Below, in pieces: positions 1-11,641 of a stretch of 64,000 bases of DNA. The position numbers and the translations under genes are program-made. A model generated the notes under the pieces. That model searched no databases. It had not been told where the DNA came from and saw only the letters and a program-made list of their open reading frames with translations. How positions within the stretch are numbered: the first letter of the stretch is position 1; each line of letters opens with the position of its first letter. The stretch lies in NCBI GenBank assembly GCA_000697355.1, contig JNEN01001277.1, positions 124,001 to 188,000 on the forward strand, given 5' to 3'. This stretch comes from Syncephalastrum monosporum B8922. Taxonomy: Eukaryota > Mucoromycota > Mucoromycetes > Mucorales > Syncephalastraceae.

Positions 1-250
1 GGTCCATTTCAAGATCACGGATGGCACTCTGGATAGAATGCGAGTCGCCTGCATTGAGTTCTTGGGGTGGTGGCTCGTCGAGCTCATGAAGTGCGTCATC
101 AAAGAGAACGGCGTGCGAGGCGTTGATGGGTGGTCCCTTGATGGGCAGAATGTGGGCAAACAAACACTCGTCACCTGCACGACACTGGCCCTGGGCAAAG
201 AACCGACACGCAGGAGGAAAGCGTTTGGTCGACTGCGGACTGGTGAACAT
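1..250 (-). CDS. CCCH-type zinc finger protein, N-terminal part (truncated by window edge)
   Basis: The frame opens with ATG at 250-248 on the minus strand and stays open to the window edge (83 codons, 3' end missing). Residues 15-34 form a CCCH finger, C-x7-C-x5-C-x3-H, with the sequence CRFFAQGQCRAGDECLFAH. Such fingers normally bind RNA and occur in mRNA decay, splicing and translation factors; which one this is cannot be told from the fragment. The part after the finger is acidic and proline-rich (DDALHELDEPPPQE). The gene is divergent from Ssd1, with a shared upstream region of about 940 bp. The start is the first ATG in frame; an upstream exon cannot be excluded. Confidence 0.72.
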   Translation of the reverse strand, partial: MFTSPQSTKRFPPACRFFAQGQCRAGDECLFAHILPIKGPPINASHAVLFDDALHELDEPPPQELNAGDSHSIQSAIRDLEMD

Positions 251-1191
251 AGGTGATATACAGTCTATGTATTCTATGTATTATGTAAGGTGTGTCCGGC
301 AGGAGCGGGTGATGCCAAAGGATTGAAATGAGAAAGTGTACTGACCCGGTCACAGGGACAAATCCAATCAAAATTGGGACCAGTTCATTTTCATTTCATT
401 TCATTTCGTTTCATTTCATTTCAATTTATATCACTTCATTTCAGAGTAGCGTGAACTTTAATAAAAAGAAGGAAGAAGTTACTGCCCGTATCGGATGCAT
501 TCGAGACGAGGTCATCTTTGAGCGTCGCTTGTATCAAGCTATCGATGAACGGATATGTATTCTTACATAAAGTACATGCTGTATTTTGAGTCGGCGACCG
601 ACAACCTCGATTGATTGAGGTGGCACATGATACCCGCTTTATTACCTCCTGCATGTGATTAGCCTTGCTGCCACGAACCAAAGAAAAAGTAACGACAGCC
701 TGTACCTGTGCAGCCCTCCATGCATTCAAAGTACGCTGCTGAACTCTATGTCGTAGCATATCAGAGATGCCTGGGAAAAAAAGCTCGACACCTGGCATAT
801 CAATGCACTTATCATTTGTAAGTAAAGTAGAACTACAGTGTATTTGACGGTAGAGGGAAGGAGAAAGACAGAGAGACTGGGATACGGGGAAATGCAGAAC
901 CCACGGCAGAAAGAAATGACAGCATTAATAGAGCAGTAGGTGATCAAGGACATGTCTGTAAGAGCAGTAAAAAGTTTAGAAGCAAGGACGGAGTGTATAT
1001 TTGAAGGTAGTGCAAATGTTCGGCCCATCTGGTACTTGTCCTGGACTTGAGAGACGACATAATATTTCTCCCTTCTTTTCGTCCCTTCCTTGTCTGACCT
1101 TTCTCTCTCTCGCTCTCTCTCTTTTACACTCCCTCTTTTAGCTCATCGCCACTCTTTTTGTCTCCTTTTTCTTCTCGTCTTTTGCTTCATC
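251..1191. other. Divergent intergenic region with TTTCA repeat and CT-rich leader
   Basis: No gene is supported here. The region separates the CCCH gene (minus) from Ssd1 (plus). It holds an imperfect TTTCA repeat near 385-443 and a strongly pyrimidine-rich tract at about 1070-1190 directly before the Ssd1 start, typical of fungal promoter/5' leader sequence. A 120-codon minus-strand frame (798-436) has no recognisable features. Confidence 0.6.
385..443. repeat. Imperfect TTTCA pentanucleotide microsatellite
   Basis: Repeated TTTCA units with a few interruptions (TTTCG, a TATAT insertion). A simple sequence repeat in the divergent promoter region. Confidence 0.85.
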
Positions 1192-4100
1192 ATGGAGACT
1201 GACCACATTCATTTCGAGCATCAGACCGCTCCAGAAAGCACCCGCGGACTCTTTGACCCGCCAGAGCCCCAACACGAGGTAACCGTTCAATATCAGTCAC
1301 TAGGCAACTTGATATACTTAGATACACAGAAGAACATGAGCGATAGGCGCCGCTCGATGGATCCGTTTCAAAAGACACCGCTGACGCCCAAACCTCAAAA
1401 AGAACAGCAAGAAAAGGCGTTTGTGCGTGGCCACCAGCGGTCTCGATCGGCTGTCATGCTAACGAATCAGTCCAAGCGAAATTTCGGGCTCCAGACACTC
1501 ACTGAAGAAATGAAGCAGCCCGAAAAAGAGGAGGATCAGTCCGTCACGGTCGACTCCCTCCAGGACATGATCAACACCCTCAAGAGTCTTCCGCCCGTGA
1601 CACTCAAGGAGTCAAACCGCAACTCACAGCGCAAGCTCTCGCTGTCCATGATGAAGCCTTTGGCCACCGCCGCCGGCGGCAGCTCCAGCACCAGCAGCAC
1701 CAGCGGCAGCAGCAGTGGCGCCGACACCATGCAGAACATGATCCAAAACACCGTCCAGGAGCTGCGCAACATTCCGCCGCAAGACAAAACCGTGCGTCGT
1801 CGCAGTCGCCGGGCGGCCTCGATGAACACAACCCTCGAGGCGTCGACGGCCATGCGCGACGCAGCCCTCGCCGAAGCCGAGGCAAAACTGCTCGGCCAGC
1901 AGGGCCGTATCATGGAAGAAGGACCGACCAATCCACGATTGGGTATGCCCCGTCGACATACGACCTCGCTCAAGGGACCACCCCCGTTGGCATCGTCGTC
2001 GGCCGACCTCTTTAGTCGCCCTGCTGGCAGGCGCCGCTACTCCGAGTCGTCGGGCACATTTGACCCGAGCACGCTTATCGGCAAGCGCACGTCGCTCCAG
2101 CAGCTGCCGACGCTTTCGGAGAACACCGAACTCAAGCCGAGTCGTCGTTTGACATTCAACAAGCCGCTCGTGCTCGAGGATAGCAATCGTTCTTTGCCAG
2201 GCAGCCGCCGGTCCTCGCGCAGTTATGACAATGATTGGCGTGCCAGTAAGTGGGGAAAAAAACCGTAGGGGGGGTGGAGGTTCTTCGTGACATGTAGACT
2301 GACATGAGGGTAGGCACACCCGTGTTGGCTCCGTTCTCGCCGCGCACGTCCACTTCCTTCAACCTCGTTCCTTTTACACCCACACGCGTAAACTTTGCAA
2401 AGGACGATGCCAACCCGCACCAGCGACGGCCGCTGTTCACCGCGCACCTGCCTTTCTCTGCCCTGCCGCCCTTGTTCCGGTCGCGCCAGCTCGTGCGTGG
2501 CATGTTGCGGGTCAACAAGCGGAACCGGAGCGACGCCTATGTGACCTGCGAAGACCTGGATGCGGATGTGTATGTCTGTGGCTCGCGCGATCGCAACCGC
2601 GCCCTCGAGGGGGACGTGGTCGCCGTCCGTCTGGTGGATGTCGACCGTGTCCTGAGGGAAAAAAAAGAAAAGGAAGAGGCCAAGGTCGCCCGCAATGGCG
2701 GCCAGGCACGCGCTCGTATGCCCGATGAAGAGGATGAGAACGAAATCATTTTCGGCGGCGACGAGGATGTCGACACGGTCAAACCGAAATACTGTGGCGT
2801 CGTCGTCGCCGTGCTCGAGCGGGCGCAAAACCAAGTCTTTTCGGGGTGAGTTCTTTCACAAGGATTGCGGTATGGAGCTTTCCATGGCTGACATTTTTTT
2901 TTTCCTCTGGTTAGTACGCTCACCTTGATGCGCCCCAACAACAAGCGAGCTCAGGAAGAGCAGGCGGCCGAGGAAGCACGCCGCCTCGCTGCCGGTAAAG
3001 ACGACTGGGTACCGCCCAAGGAAGCGCCCAAGATCGTCTGGTTCAAGGCAACCGACAAACGTGTGCCGCTCATTGCTATCCCGATCGAGCAAGCTCCCAA
3101 CGACTTTGTGGAGAACAGTGGCAAATACGCAACCCGCCTGTTTGTTGGCTCCATCAAGCGCTGGCCGATCACTTCTTTGCATCCCTTTGGTGCGTTGGAG
3201 CGCGAACTGGGCCCTGTCAACGAGCTGGATGTGCAGACGATGGCCATCTTGGCCGACAATAACGTGACCGACACCGATTTTAGCGAGCCTGTCAAGATGT
3301 GCTTGCCCACGGAACCCGTTCGACCGCTCGAGACGCAGGACGGCGGTCGTCGTGATTATACCAACCTGCGCGCCTTTACGATGGATCCAGCCGGATCTAA
3401 TGGTAAGTGGATGGTCTTCAGAAAAAGAAGAAACATAAAGACTCACACACCTGGTAGTACTGGATGATGCCCTGACGATCGAAAAGATCAGCAATGATAT
3501 CTATGAAGTCGGTGTGCACGTCAGCGACGTTGCCTACTTTATACGAGCCCATTCGCCTCTGGACAAGGAGGCACGTGCTCGCGCGGTGCGTGTCGACTTG
3601 GTCCACAAATTTGTCCCGATGCTACCTGTGTCTCTGACCGAGAACTTGACCAACTTGAATGTGAACGAGCCAAGGTAAGCTATGACTCCTTTTTAATGAG
3701 GCAGAGGAGCTTACCCCTGATGGCTTCTAGATTGACTCTGTCGGTGGTGTGGAAAATGACAACGGAGGGTAAAATCCTGGATACCTGGGTTGGCAAGTCA
3801 ATCGTGAGGTAAGATATACGCAAAATCCAATTGAATTAAGCAGGCTCGCTCATTCTCGTTAATTTGCAGCTCCAAGGCCAGGTTGACGTATGATGATGTT
3901 CAGAAAATTCTGGAGGACAAGTCTGTCCATGTCAGCCAAGACGCGGCGCTGCAAGGCGCTCTCTGCCAGGACATCAAAACTTTGCAAGGCATCACGCGCC
4001 ACCTACGTGAAGCACGCTTTGAGACGGGTGCGATGGCACAGAAGCGGCCCGAGCTCTCGTTCTTGTTTGAAAAGGATGGAGAGGCCCCGACAAGCCTGTC

Positions 4101-5380
4101 GATCAAGAAGACCTTGCCGGCTGTGCATATCATCAAGGAGCTGCACCTCCGCGCCAATATGGCCGTCGCCCAGCAGATTTCGTCCCAGCTGCCCGAGCAC
4201 GCCTTGCTGCGTCGTCAGGGTCCGCCTGTAGATTATAAACTGGTAAGAAAGAAAAAAAGGGCGGAGTTGAACTGGAAAGGCACTCATCTCATGCAATATA
4301 TAGCGCGATTTTGCGGCGTATGTGCAATCGTACCTCGGCGTTGCCATGGATATAAGCAGCGCAGGCACAATCGAAAAGTCGATCGAAGCTATCGAGGACG
4401 CGCAATTGCGCGGAATCGTGTCAACCTTGTTCCTCAAGACTCTTGCACCGCCCAAGTACTTCTGCACCGGCACCCTCGACATTACCAAATACGCGCACTA
4501 TGCACTCAATGCTCCTCTTTTCACGCACTTTACCGCTCCTAGCCGTCGCTACTCAGATATCATCGTTCATCGCCAGCTCGAAACTGCCCTGAGTGACGGT
4601 AAGTAATATTTCTACGCCTCCCGTTCTCTTTGTCTGACGATCTTGCTAGAAAAAGAAAAGAGATTCTACCTGGACCGTGACACCGTCCAAAAACTGGCGC
4701 AGCACTGCAATGTCAAGAAGGATGCGGCAATGGTCGCGCGTGACCAGAGCAGCTTGCTCTTCATGTCGCTTCACTTGTGTGCCAAGCAACAGCCCCCGTC
4801 CGACCACATTACGGTGTTCCGCGATGCAGTCGTTGTAGCTGTGTTTGAGCAGTACTTTGACGTCATTCTGCCCGATTACAATATTCAGAAACGCGTTCAT
4901 CTCGCCCCCCTGCCGCTAATGCACTCGAGCTTTGATCCCAAGGAGCGTGCGCTCGCCATGTACTGGAACAAGAACATCAGCACTTCCACCGGGCGTGCCG
5001 AGAAGGACGACATGTTCTTGGATGATGAGGAGGAAGACATTGATGAGGATGCGCTGGTAGAAGACATCCTAGCCGAAGAAGAACAAGACACTGAAGCAAA
5101 AGCAACGATGTCTCAGACAGAAACACGCCATGCCACCGCCCAGACGGCTACTGCTACGGAGAATACGATTCCAAAGCAGAAGCGACAGTCACACGAATAT
5201 GGCGGCAGAAGTCGACGTGCGTCGGTCTTGCGTGCGCGTTTGTCGGACAGCACAGCGTATAGCACGGAGCAGGCCTCACAGACCATCAAAGCACTCGACA
5301 AGATCAAGGTCATTGTCATTGTCGATGTCCTCAAACCCCCGCCCGTTGTACGCGTCTTGGCAGCCAACCCTTTTGCATAG
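1192..5380 (+). CDS. SSD1: Ssd1-like RNA-binding RNB-fold protein (pseudonuclease)
   Basis: Exons: 1192-2245, 2314-2845, 2915-3402, 3458-3674, 3731-3808, 3870-4242, 4304-4598, 4650-5380. All junctions are GT-AG and in frame, giving 1255 aa, close to yeast Ssd1. Residues 1-350 are a low-complexity Ser/Arg-rich tail; a cold-shock-like region follows (RVNKRNRSDAYVTCEDLDAD), then the RNB domain and C-terminal S1-like part. Ssd1 is known to bind mRNAs for wall proteins, repress their translation and be phosphorylated by Cbk1/NDR kinase. Around residue 686 the RNB motif reads DPAGSNVLDDAL: the third Asp of the active DPxxxxDxDD pattern is Val, so the nuclease centre is incomplete, as expected for Ssd1 rather than Dis3/Dis3L2. 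Residues 81-86 (HQRSRS) match the Cbk1 consensus HxRxxS. The start is the first ATG after the CT-rich leader; ATG 1336 is a possible alternative. Confidence 0.93.
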
Positions 5381-6908
5381 ATGTGTATAGGATAATGGAA
5401 TTAAAAGAGAGACATCCGAGATACGCCTTGTATATGTATACCACTTCATTCCATTGTTTCGTTACTGTGTGGCAGCAAGTCATGCGTGCTTGTTTGTACA
5501 CATTGCACAAAGTGCAGAAGAGGATGCATAAACCGCTCCGCCACAAAATGCCGTATGGAAAGCATGGATAAACGTGATAGGCTGCCAACTGCGCACAGAC
5601 ATTCATTTCTCTGGCTGAATGGCGTTCATCCTATTGAGCGAGATTGCCTACCCTTGACCACGCTGTTCAATGCACGACACACACTTATCAGTACGTGTAG
5701 TATCTGCAGAAGTCTATACTATGCCGAATGATACGACAGTAGACTATTGACAAACAATCAGTTTTCATTTTATATTGTAAAATGCAAAAACTTGCAATGG
5801 CCTGAAGCTATGTGGTAGTTCTTCTTCTGGATATGTACAGATGTCTGATATGCATTAGTTTTACGGAGACAACCTTATGTAATGAGTAAGGTCGAAATCC
5901 TTTCTGATACTGTTTACAAAAGTACGTGATAAAAAAAATATACAACACAGATATACGACGAGCATGTTACAATTAGCCTCGTTTTGTCTCAGAAGGAAAA
6001 AGGGGAAATATTCATTAGGTCGTCAAGTTATGTCAAAACATTTGGATAGGTGTGACAACGGCAAACTAATGAAATGATGGCCGAGACCCCGCCTAGAGTA
6101 TAAAAAAAAAACAAAAAATAAAAAGATTTCAACGGCAGTATTATCGAGCGGCGTGTGGTCGTGTCAGATGACCTTATTTTCTCCTTCCATCCACATGAAC
6201 CAGGCCGCGGAGAAGAAAGCCCTTGACGAGGAATATAGAAACGAAACATACGATAGTATCTGCATGTCCCCCATTCTATACACAAATGGTGGGGGGTAGA
6301 ATAAGCGAGAAGTGATTGATCTCATATTCACCCGGATTACAGAAGAGCGAGTTGCAGGTGAAATCAGAATACAAAGTAACATGTGCATAAATACAGGACA
6401 TGGTTCCCAGAAAGCAGGATAGATTGTGTAGGATGGACTAGAATGGCTACATTACAGCGAGGGATAAAGAGTCTGTCTCTATTATACACGTAGTGTACAT
6501 ATGGATATAACACGAAACGCGAATCGTCACCCGTGAGGAAAAAGAAAGAATGAGTATCAGCAGCCGGTGTGCGAGTGGTGTGTGGGGAGCACATGACTTT
6601 CGGGCGGTTCCCAAACTTCAACTTCACTGTTTTTCTTCCATACACTGTCTCCTATTATTATCATGGAACTCCCTTATACTAAGTAGCCAAAATAATATGA
6701 TATACAGACGGTCGACGTGTTCGTGCTGAACAATGGGAGATAAGGAAAGGTTAGAGGGTTGCTTGTGCATGTCTGTTTAGAAAGAGTTTACCTTTTTTTT
6801 TCCTTGTGCAACCCACAGCGTACAGCGCGCCCTACTTTTTCATTTTCAGTTGTTGTGCGTGCTTTCAGTACGGCCTGGCTTTTCTCCCACTTCTTTGTTT
6901 TATTGCTC
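5381..6908. other. Intergenic region, no gene seen
   Basis: AT-rich sequence between Ssd1 and kinesin, both on the plus strand. Several 60-90 codon frames exist on both strands without family signatures or splice support. The last ~150 bp before 6909 are pyrimidine-rich and probably carry the kinesin promoter and leader. Confidence 0.5.
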
Positions 6909-9900
6909 ATGTCCGGGAACAACATTAAAGTCGTATGTCGATTCCGGCCTCAGAATTCCCTGGAGATCAGAGAAGGTGGCACGCCTATTATTGACATTAC
7001 GCAAGAGGGCACTCAAGTCGGTCTTAAAGTAAGCCCTTTTTTATTCGCATAATACCGCAGATTTCATCTTATTCTATTGTATCCTCCCTTCACTAACTCA
7101 TGCGCTACCTTATCTCAAGGGCAAAGATTTTCAGGGGAGTTTCATGTTTGACAAGGTCTTTGGCATGGACACACCCCAAAAGGACGTCTTTGACTATTCT
7201 ATTAAGACTATCGTGGATGGTATTCATCATCACATATTTTGATGTGCGTCCATTGACGGAACAAAACCCCCATTTGTAGATGTTACGGCCGGATATAACG
7301 GTACAGTCTTTGCCTATGGCCAGACCGGCTCTGGTAAAACCTTCACCATGATGGTGAGTTGGATAGTTGCTATCTGCTATTGTTACCCTTTTGCTAACAT
7401 CCCTTCCATTATCTACCAAGGGCGCTGATATCGACGATGAAAAGACAAAGGGCATTATACCTCGCATCGTTGAGCAGATCTTTTCGAGCATCATGGCGGC
7501 ACCTAGCAACCTCGAGTTTACCGTCAAAGTGTCCTTTATGGAGATCTACATGGAGAAAGTCCGTGATCTGCTGAATCGTGAGTCCATACAAGATCACCGT
7601 TAGGACTCCGCTCTAAATTCACCATCTTAAAAGCCTCGCAGGATAACCTGCCCATCCACGAAGACAAGACTCGCGGTGTCTATGTCAAAGGCATGCTCGA
7701 GGTCTATGTCGGCTCGTGTGAAGAAGTCTATGAAGTCATGCGTCGTGGAAGCTCCAACCGTGTCGTGGCCTCCACCAGTAAGATGTCGTACGACAGAAAA
7801 TACACAGTCGCATTGACAGCCATCATCAACATCACCTTATAGACATGAACGCCGAAAGTTCGCGTAGTCACTCCATCGTGGTCGTTACCATCACCCAAAA
7901 GAATGTCGACACGGGTGCTGCCAAGAGTGGCAAACTGTACTTGGTCGACTTGGCTGGTTCCGAAAAGGTTGGCATGATCCGTCGTACGAAGTATCGAGAG
8001 ATGACTGACTTTTGAGTGACTAGGTGGGAAAAACCGGTGCCTCGGGCCAGACACTCGAGGAAGCCAAAAAAATTAACAAGTCCCTGACCGCGCTTGGCAT
8101 GGTGATCAACGCCTTGACAGATGGAAAGGTCAGGAAAACGACGGTGTACAGTACTGCGAGTGATCTCGTTTATTGACAGCCTGATGCTTATAGTCGAGTC
8201 ATATTCCTTACCGTGACTCCAAACTCACGCGTATCTTGCAAGAATCACTGGGTGGCAACTCGCGCACGACACTGATCATCAACTGCTCGCCCTCATCTTA
8301 CAATGAAGCCGAGACCCTTTCCACTCTGCGTTTTGGTATGCGAGCCAAGACGATCAAGAACAAGGCGAAGGTCAATGCAGATCTGTCACCGGCTGAGCTC
8401 AAGGCGCTTCTCAAAAAGGTCAAGTCGCAAGCTGTCACTTTCCAGACATACATTGCTGCACTCGAAGGGGAGGTCAGCATCTGGCGCAAGGGCGGCTCGG
8501 TGTCCGAAGATAAATGGGTCACCATGGATAAGATCGCCAAGGGCGATCTGAGCAGCTTGCCGCCTGCGCCTGTTTTCAAGAGCCCTATCCAAGAAGAAAT
8601 TTCGCGGCCTTCGACGCCGGCCATCATACTCGAAAAGGACGAGCGTGAAGAGTTCATGAGCCGCGAAAATGAGCTGATGGATCAGATCGCCGAGAAAGAG
8701 ACGGAGCTTGCCCAGCGCGAAAAGCTCCTCGAGACCCTCAAGGAAGAAATGAGCTACTACAAGGATCAGGAGCAGACGGTGACCAAAGAAAACCAGCAAA
8801 TGACGTCGGAATTGAGTGACTTGAGACTGCAGCTCCAAAAGGTGTCCTATGAGAGCAAAGAAAATGCCATCACGGTCGATTCGCTCCGCGAAGCAAACCA
8901 GGATCTCCTGACCGAGCTAGACGAGCTAAAGAAAAGCTTGGCAGAGACGCGCTTGGCACACAAGGAAGCGACAGATGGCGAAAAGGAAAAACGCAAGGCC
9001 GAGAAGATGGCGCAGATGATGTCTGGTTTCGACCGGTCTGGCCAGATTAACGAGAAGGAACGTCAAATCCGCGATGCGCTGACCAAGCTCGATGGGGATG
9101 CTAGCTCTGCGCTCAGTGCTGGACAGGTGTCGACTCTCCAGCGCGAATTGGCCGACTCAAAACTGCTCGTATCACAACACGACAAGACGATCCAGGATCT
9201 CAGTGCTGAAAAGGAAGCCATGGAGCTCAAGCGCGCCGAACTCGAGAAGCGACTGGGTGCTCTGGAGCACGAGTACGAAGAGCTGCTTGACAAGACAATC
9301 GCAGAAGAAGAGCAGGCAGCCCAGGACAAGGCTGACATTGCAGATACGCTCACCGACCTTAAGCAAAAGCTAGAATTACAGCACGCGAACAAAAAAGAGA
9401 TGCAGCAAAGGGAGATTGAGGAGCTCAAGCACGAGCTCACACAAAAGAACACAGAGCACCAGAAGCTGGTGGACGCTCTGTCGGATCTCAAGGCGGCCAA
9501 CACACAACTCCAGACCAAGCTGAGCGAGCAACCCGCGGCGGAGGACGACGACTGGAGTGAGAAGGAGCGCGACCTAGAACGCACGCGCAAGACCATGGCC
9601 CAGCAGCTTGCTGACTTTGAGGTGATGAAGAAGGCTCTGATGCGAGACTTGCAGAATCGGTGTGAAAAGGTCGTCGAGCTTGAAATGTCCCTCGACGAGA
9701 CGCGCGAGCAGTATAACACGGTGCTGCGCACAAGCAATAACAAGGCCCAGCAAAAGAAAATGGCCTTTTTGGAACGCAACCTTGAGCAGCTCACAAACGT
9801 GCAGAAGCAGCTCGTGGAGCAGAACGCGTCCCTCAAAAAGGAGGTAGCACTCGCCGAACGCAAGCTGATTGCGCGCAACGAGCGTATTCAGAACCTCGAG

Positions 9901-10158
9901 TCACTCCTCACCGATGCACAGGACAAACTCCTGAAGCAGAATGACAAGTTTGAGGCACAGCTCAATGCGGTTCGGGAACGCCTCGAGCAGGCTCGGTCGC
10001 AGCAGAAAGCGCAGAGCTCCATGGGCATTAGTTTTGGCCGGATTGCCAAGCCCTTGCGCGGAGGGGGTGCGTCGGCTGTGTCTGCCGGTGAAGACGTGAA
10101 CAACAGCGGTGGCAGCGACAAGCGCCAGTCATGGATTGCTAACCTCATGACGCGGTAG
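6909..10158 (+). CDS. Conventional kinesin (kinesin-1) heavy chain
   Basis: Exons: 6909-7028, 7120-7219, 7280-7353, 7421-7577, 7634-7777, 7843-7967, 8024-8128, 8194-10158; all in frame, 929 aa, the usual length of fungal conventional kinesins. The motor domain (1-~330) has the P-loop GQTGSGKT at 87-94, switch I ([11 protein letters not shown]) and switch II (LVDLAGSEK). Long coiled coils with short hinges follow. Near residue 890 the tail holds the autoinhibitory IAK motif ([10 protein letters not shown]). It moves vesicles and other cargo toward microtubule plus ends in hyphae. Fungal kinesin-1 is usually a heavy-chain dimer without light chains (family knowledge). All seven introns lie in the motor domain and the last exon is 1965 nt. 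It is convergent with the gene at 10427-11425. Confidence 0.95.
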
Positions 10159-10426
10159 AGAACAGAATTCACACAGTCTTACACATATACACAAAACACA
10201 TCGATACACACACAGAATGAGGCGCCCTCATACCTACATACGTACCTACCCACGCACTCACTCACATTCACACGCACACATCACTCCCGTTCTAAAACAA
10301 AGCCCCAAGGAAAAAAAAATGTAGGATGATGCAATATGTGTGTGATATATTATATACGACGCTATGCAGCCTATTATTATACGTTTTCTCATAAATATAC
10401 AAAAGATGCTAAAAGTTTTCGGGAAG

Positions 10427-11425
10427 CTAAAATACGTTGGCACGGGCGCCCTCGCCATCCTGGTGCTCGTCCAGGGTGGCGCCCAAATCGTAGAGTTCAT
10501 CGAGAAGATCTGGCCAGCCTTCGAGCGACTCGAGGACTTCCTGAAGCCAGGCGTTGTCATCTGGTTGCTGTCGGCGGGTAGTGCAGACCGCGCGGACAAA
10601 CCGGTCGAAATTCTCCACGTGATCTTGTTCACACGTATTAAACCGCGGGTCACCTTCCTCGACGAGAATGTCGGCGTCCTCCTCGAGGATCGAGTTCCGC
10701 CGGGCGTCTCTTGACAGTTTGGAGGCGTTGGGCGCCATGCTCATCTGAGCGCGTGCGCGACGAAAGAATTCGGGATAGTACACTGGTAGACGGGCTTGAA
10801 GTTCAGGGACATCACGTAAGAGAAGGATGGGGCGGCGGCTCGTGTGGAAGTAGCTATGGCTCATAGGCCGGATGGGGGACGTCGCGGCAGGGTGCATCAT
10901 GCGTGGTGACAAGAGGGATTTCCTTCGCGGCGGGGGTGGTGGGATTTCAGCGTCCTCTAGGTCATCCTCACTGTGCACTTGGTTCGGAAACAAATGGTCG
11001 CTCTCCATCGAGATCATGCTGTCTTCGCTATCGTCTTCGTCAACGTCGCTTCCCTCTTCGGCTTCTTCCTCGTCGTAGCCGATGCTCTCCTTGAATTTTG
11101 TCAGGAAGACAGGATTGTGTTGTAAATAGACGCTCAAAGTGGCGATCCAAGCTCGGTCGGGTACTTCGTCGCGCGAGGACAGAAGGATATCTCTGAAGTC
11201 GCGCCATGCCTTGTCACCTTGCGTCTCTTGGATATAATTTTGAAGCGCACCGTAAAACGCTTGGTTGCGCTGCATCAGCGACTGCATCTCCTGCGGCCGA
11301 TCAAGCAAGGCGACCAGGACGTCGGACTGGATGGAACGGCCACGGATATCAATGCTACTCTTGCGACGCTCTCCTGGCGCGAACGGTGTCTCGAAAGAAT
11401 GACGATGTAAAAAGCTTTCAGACAT
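10427..11425 (-). CDS. Unrecognised acidic protein with two helical PAH-like repeats
   Basis: A single-exon gene of 332 aa; the start chosen is ATG 11425, three codons inside the longest frame, which also has an ATG at 11434. I do not recognise the family. Two helical segments resemble each other: residues ~50-115 (ending DRAWIATLSVYLQHNP) and ~275-325 (DNAWLQEVLESLEGWPDLLDE). The pattern of an aromatic and hydrophobic helix, then a helix beginning at Pro-Asp/Val, recalls Sin3 PAH repeats, but that is inference. Between them lies an acidic stretch (EEEAEEGSDVDEDDSEDS) and a Pro/Arg/Ser-rich linker with possible SP phosphosites. No membrane segment or signal peptide. It lies tail-to-tail with kinesin. 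Confidence 0.75.
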   Translation of the reverse strand: MSESFLHRHSFETPFAPGERRKSSIDIRGRSIQSDVLVALLDRPQEMQSLMQRNQAFYGALQNYIQETQGDKAWRDFRDILLSSRDEVPDRAWIATLSVYLQHNPVFLTKFKESIGYDEEEAEEGSDVDEDDSEDSMISMESDHLFPNQVHSEDDLEDAEIPPPPPRRKSLLSPRMMHPAATSPIRPMSHSYFHTSRRPILLLRDVPELQARLPVYYPEFFRRARAQMSMAPNASKLSRDARRNSILEEDADILVEEGDPRFNTCEQDHVENFDRFVRAVCTTRRQQPDDNAWLQEVLESLEGWPDLLDELYDLGATLDEHQDGEGARANVF

Positions 11426-11641
11426 GATAATCACTTGTGGGAAAAAAGAGAAACAAGTAAGAGAAAGAAATGCAACGGCCTTTTTTTTTTTTTTTCTTTT
11501 GACATGAGAATAAAAAGAAGCGTGCCGAAGATGACCGGTTTTGGAAAGCTACCATTTAAACTCAGTTACAATGCTGGAATTGTTGAATTTAATGACAGAA
11601 CCCTTGCACAATGATGACTATATCTACATAATCTTGTTTGG

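Noticed and set aside
436..798. 120-codon minus-strand frame between the CCCH gene and Ssd1
   Set aside because: No conserved features and it contains the TTTCA repeat end; likely chance.
1279..1321. Possible 43-nt intron early in Ssd1 (GTAACC...TTAG)
   Set aside because: Splicing would produce a stop six codons later; reading through is open and continues to the conserved part.
9063..9878. 271-codon minus-strand Ser-rich frame opposite the kinesin coiled coil
   Set aside because: Antisense shadow of Glu/Lys-rich coding sequence.
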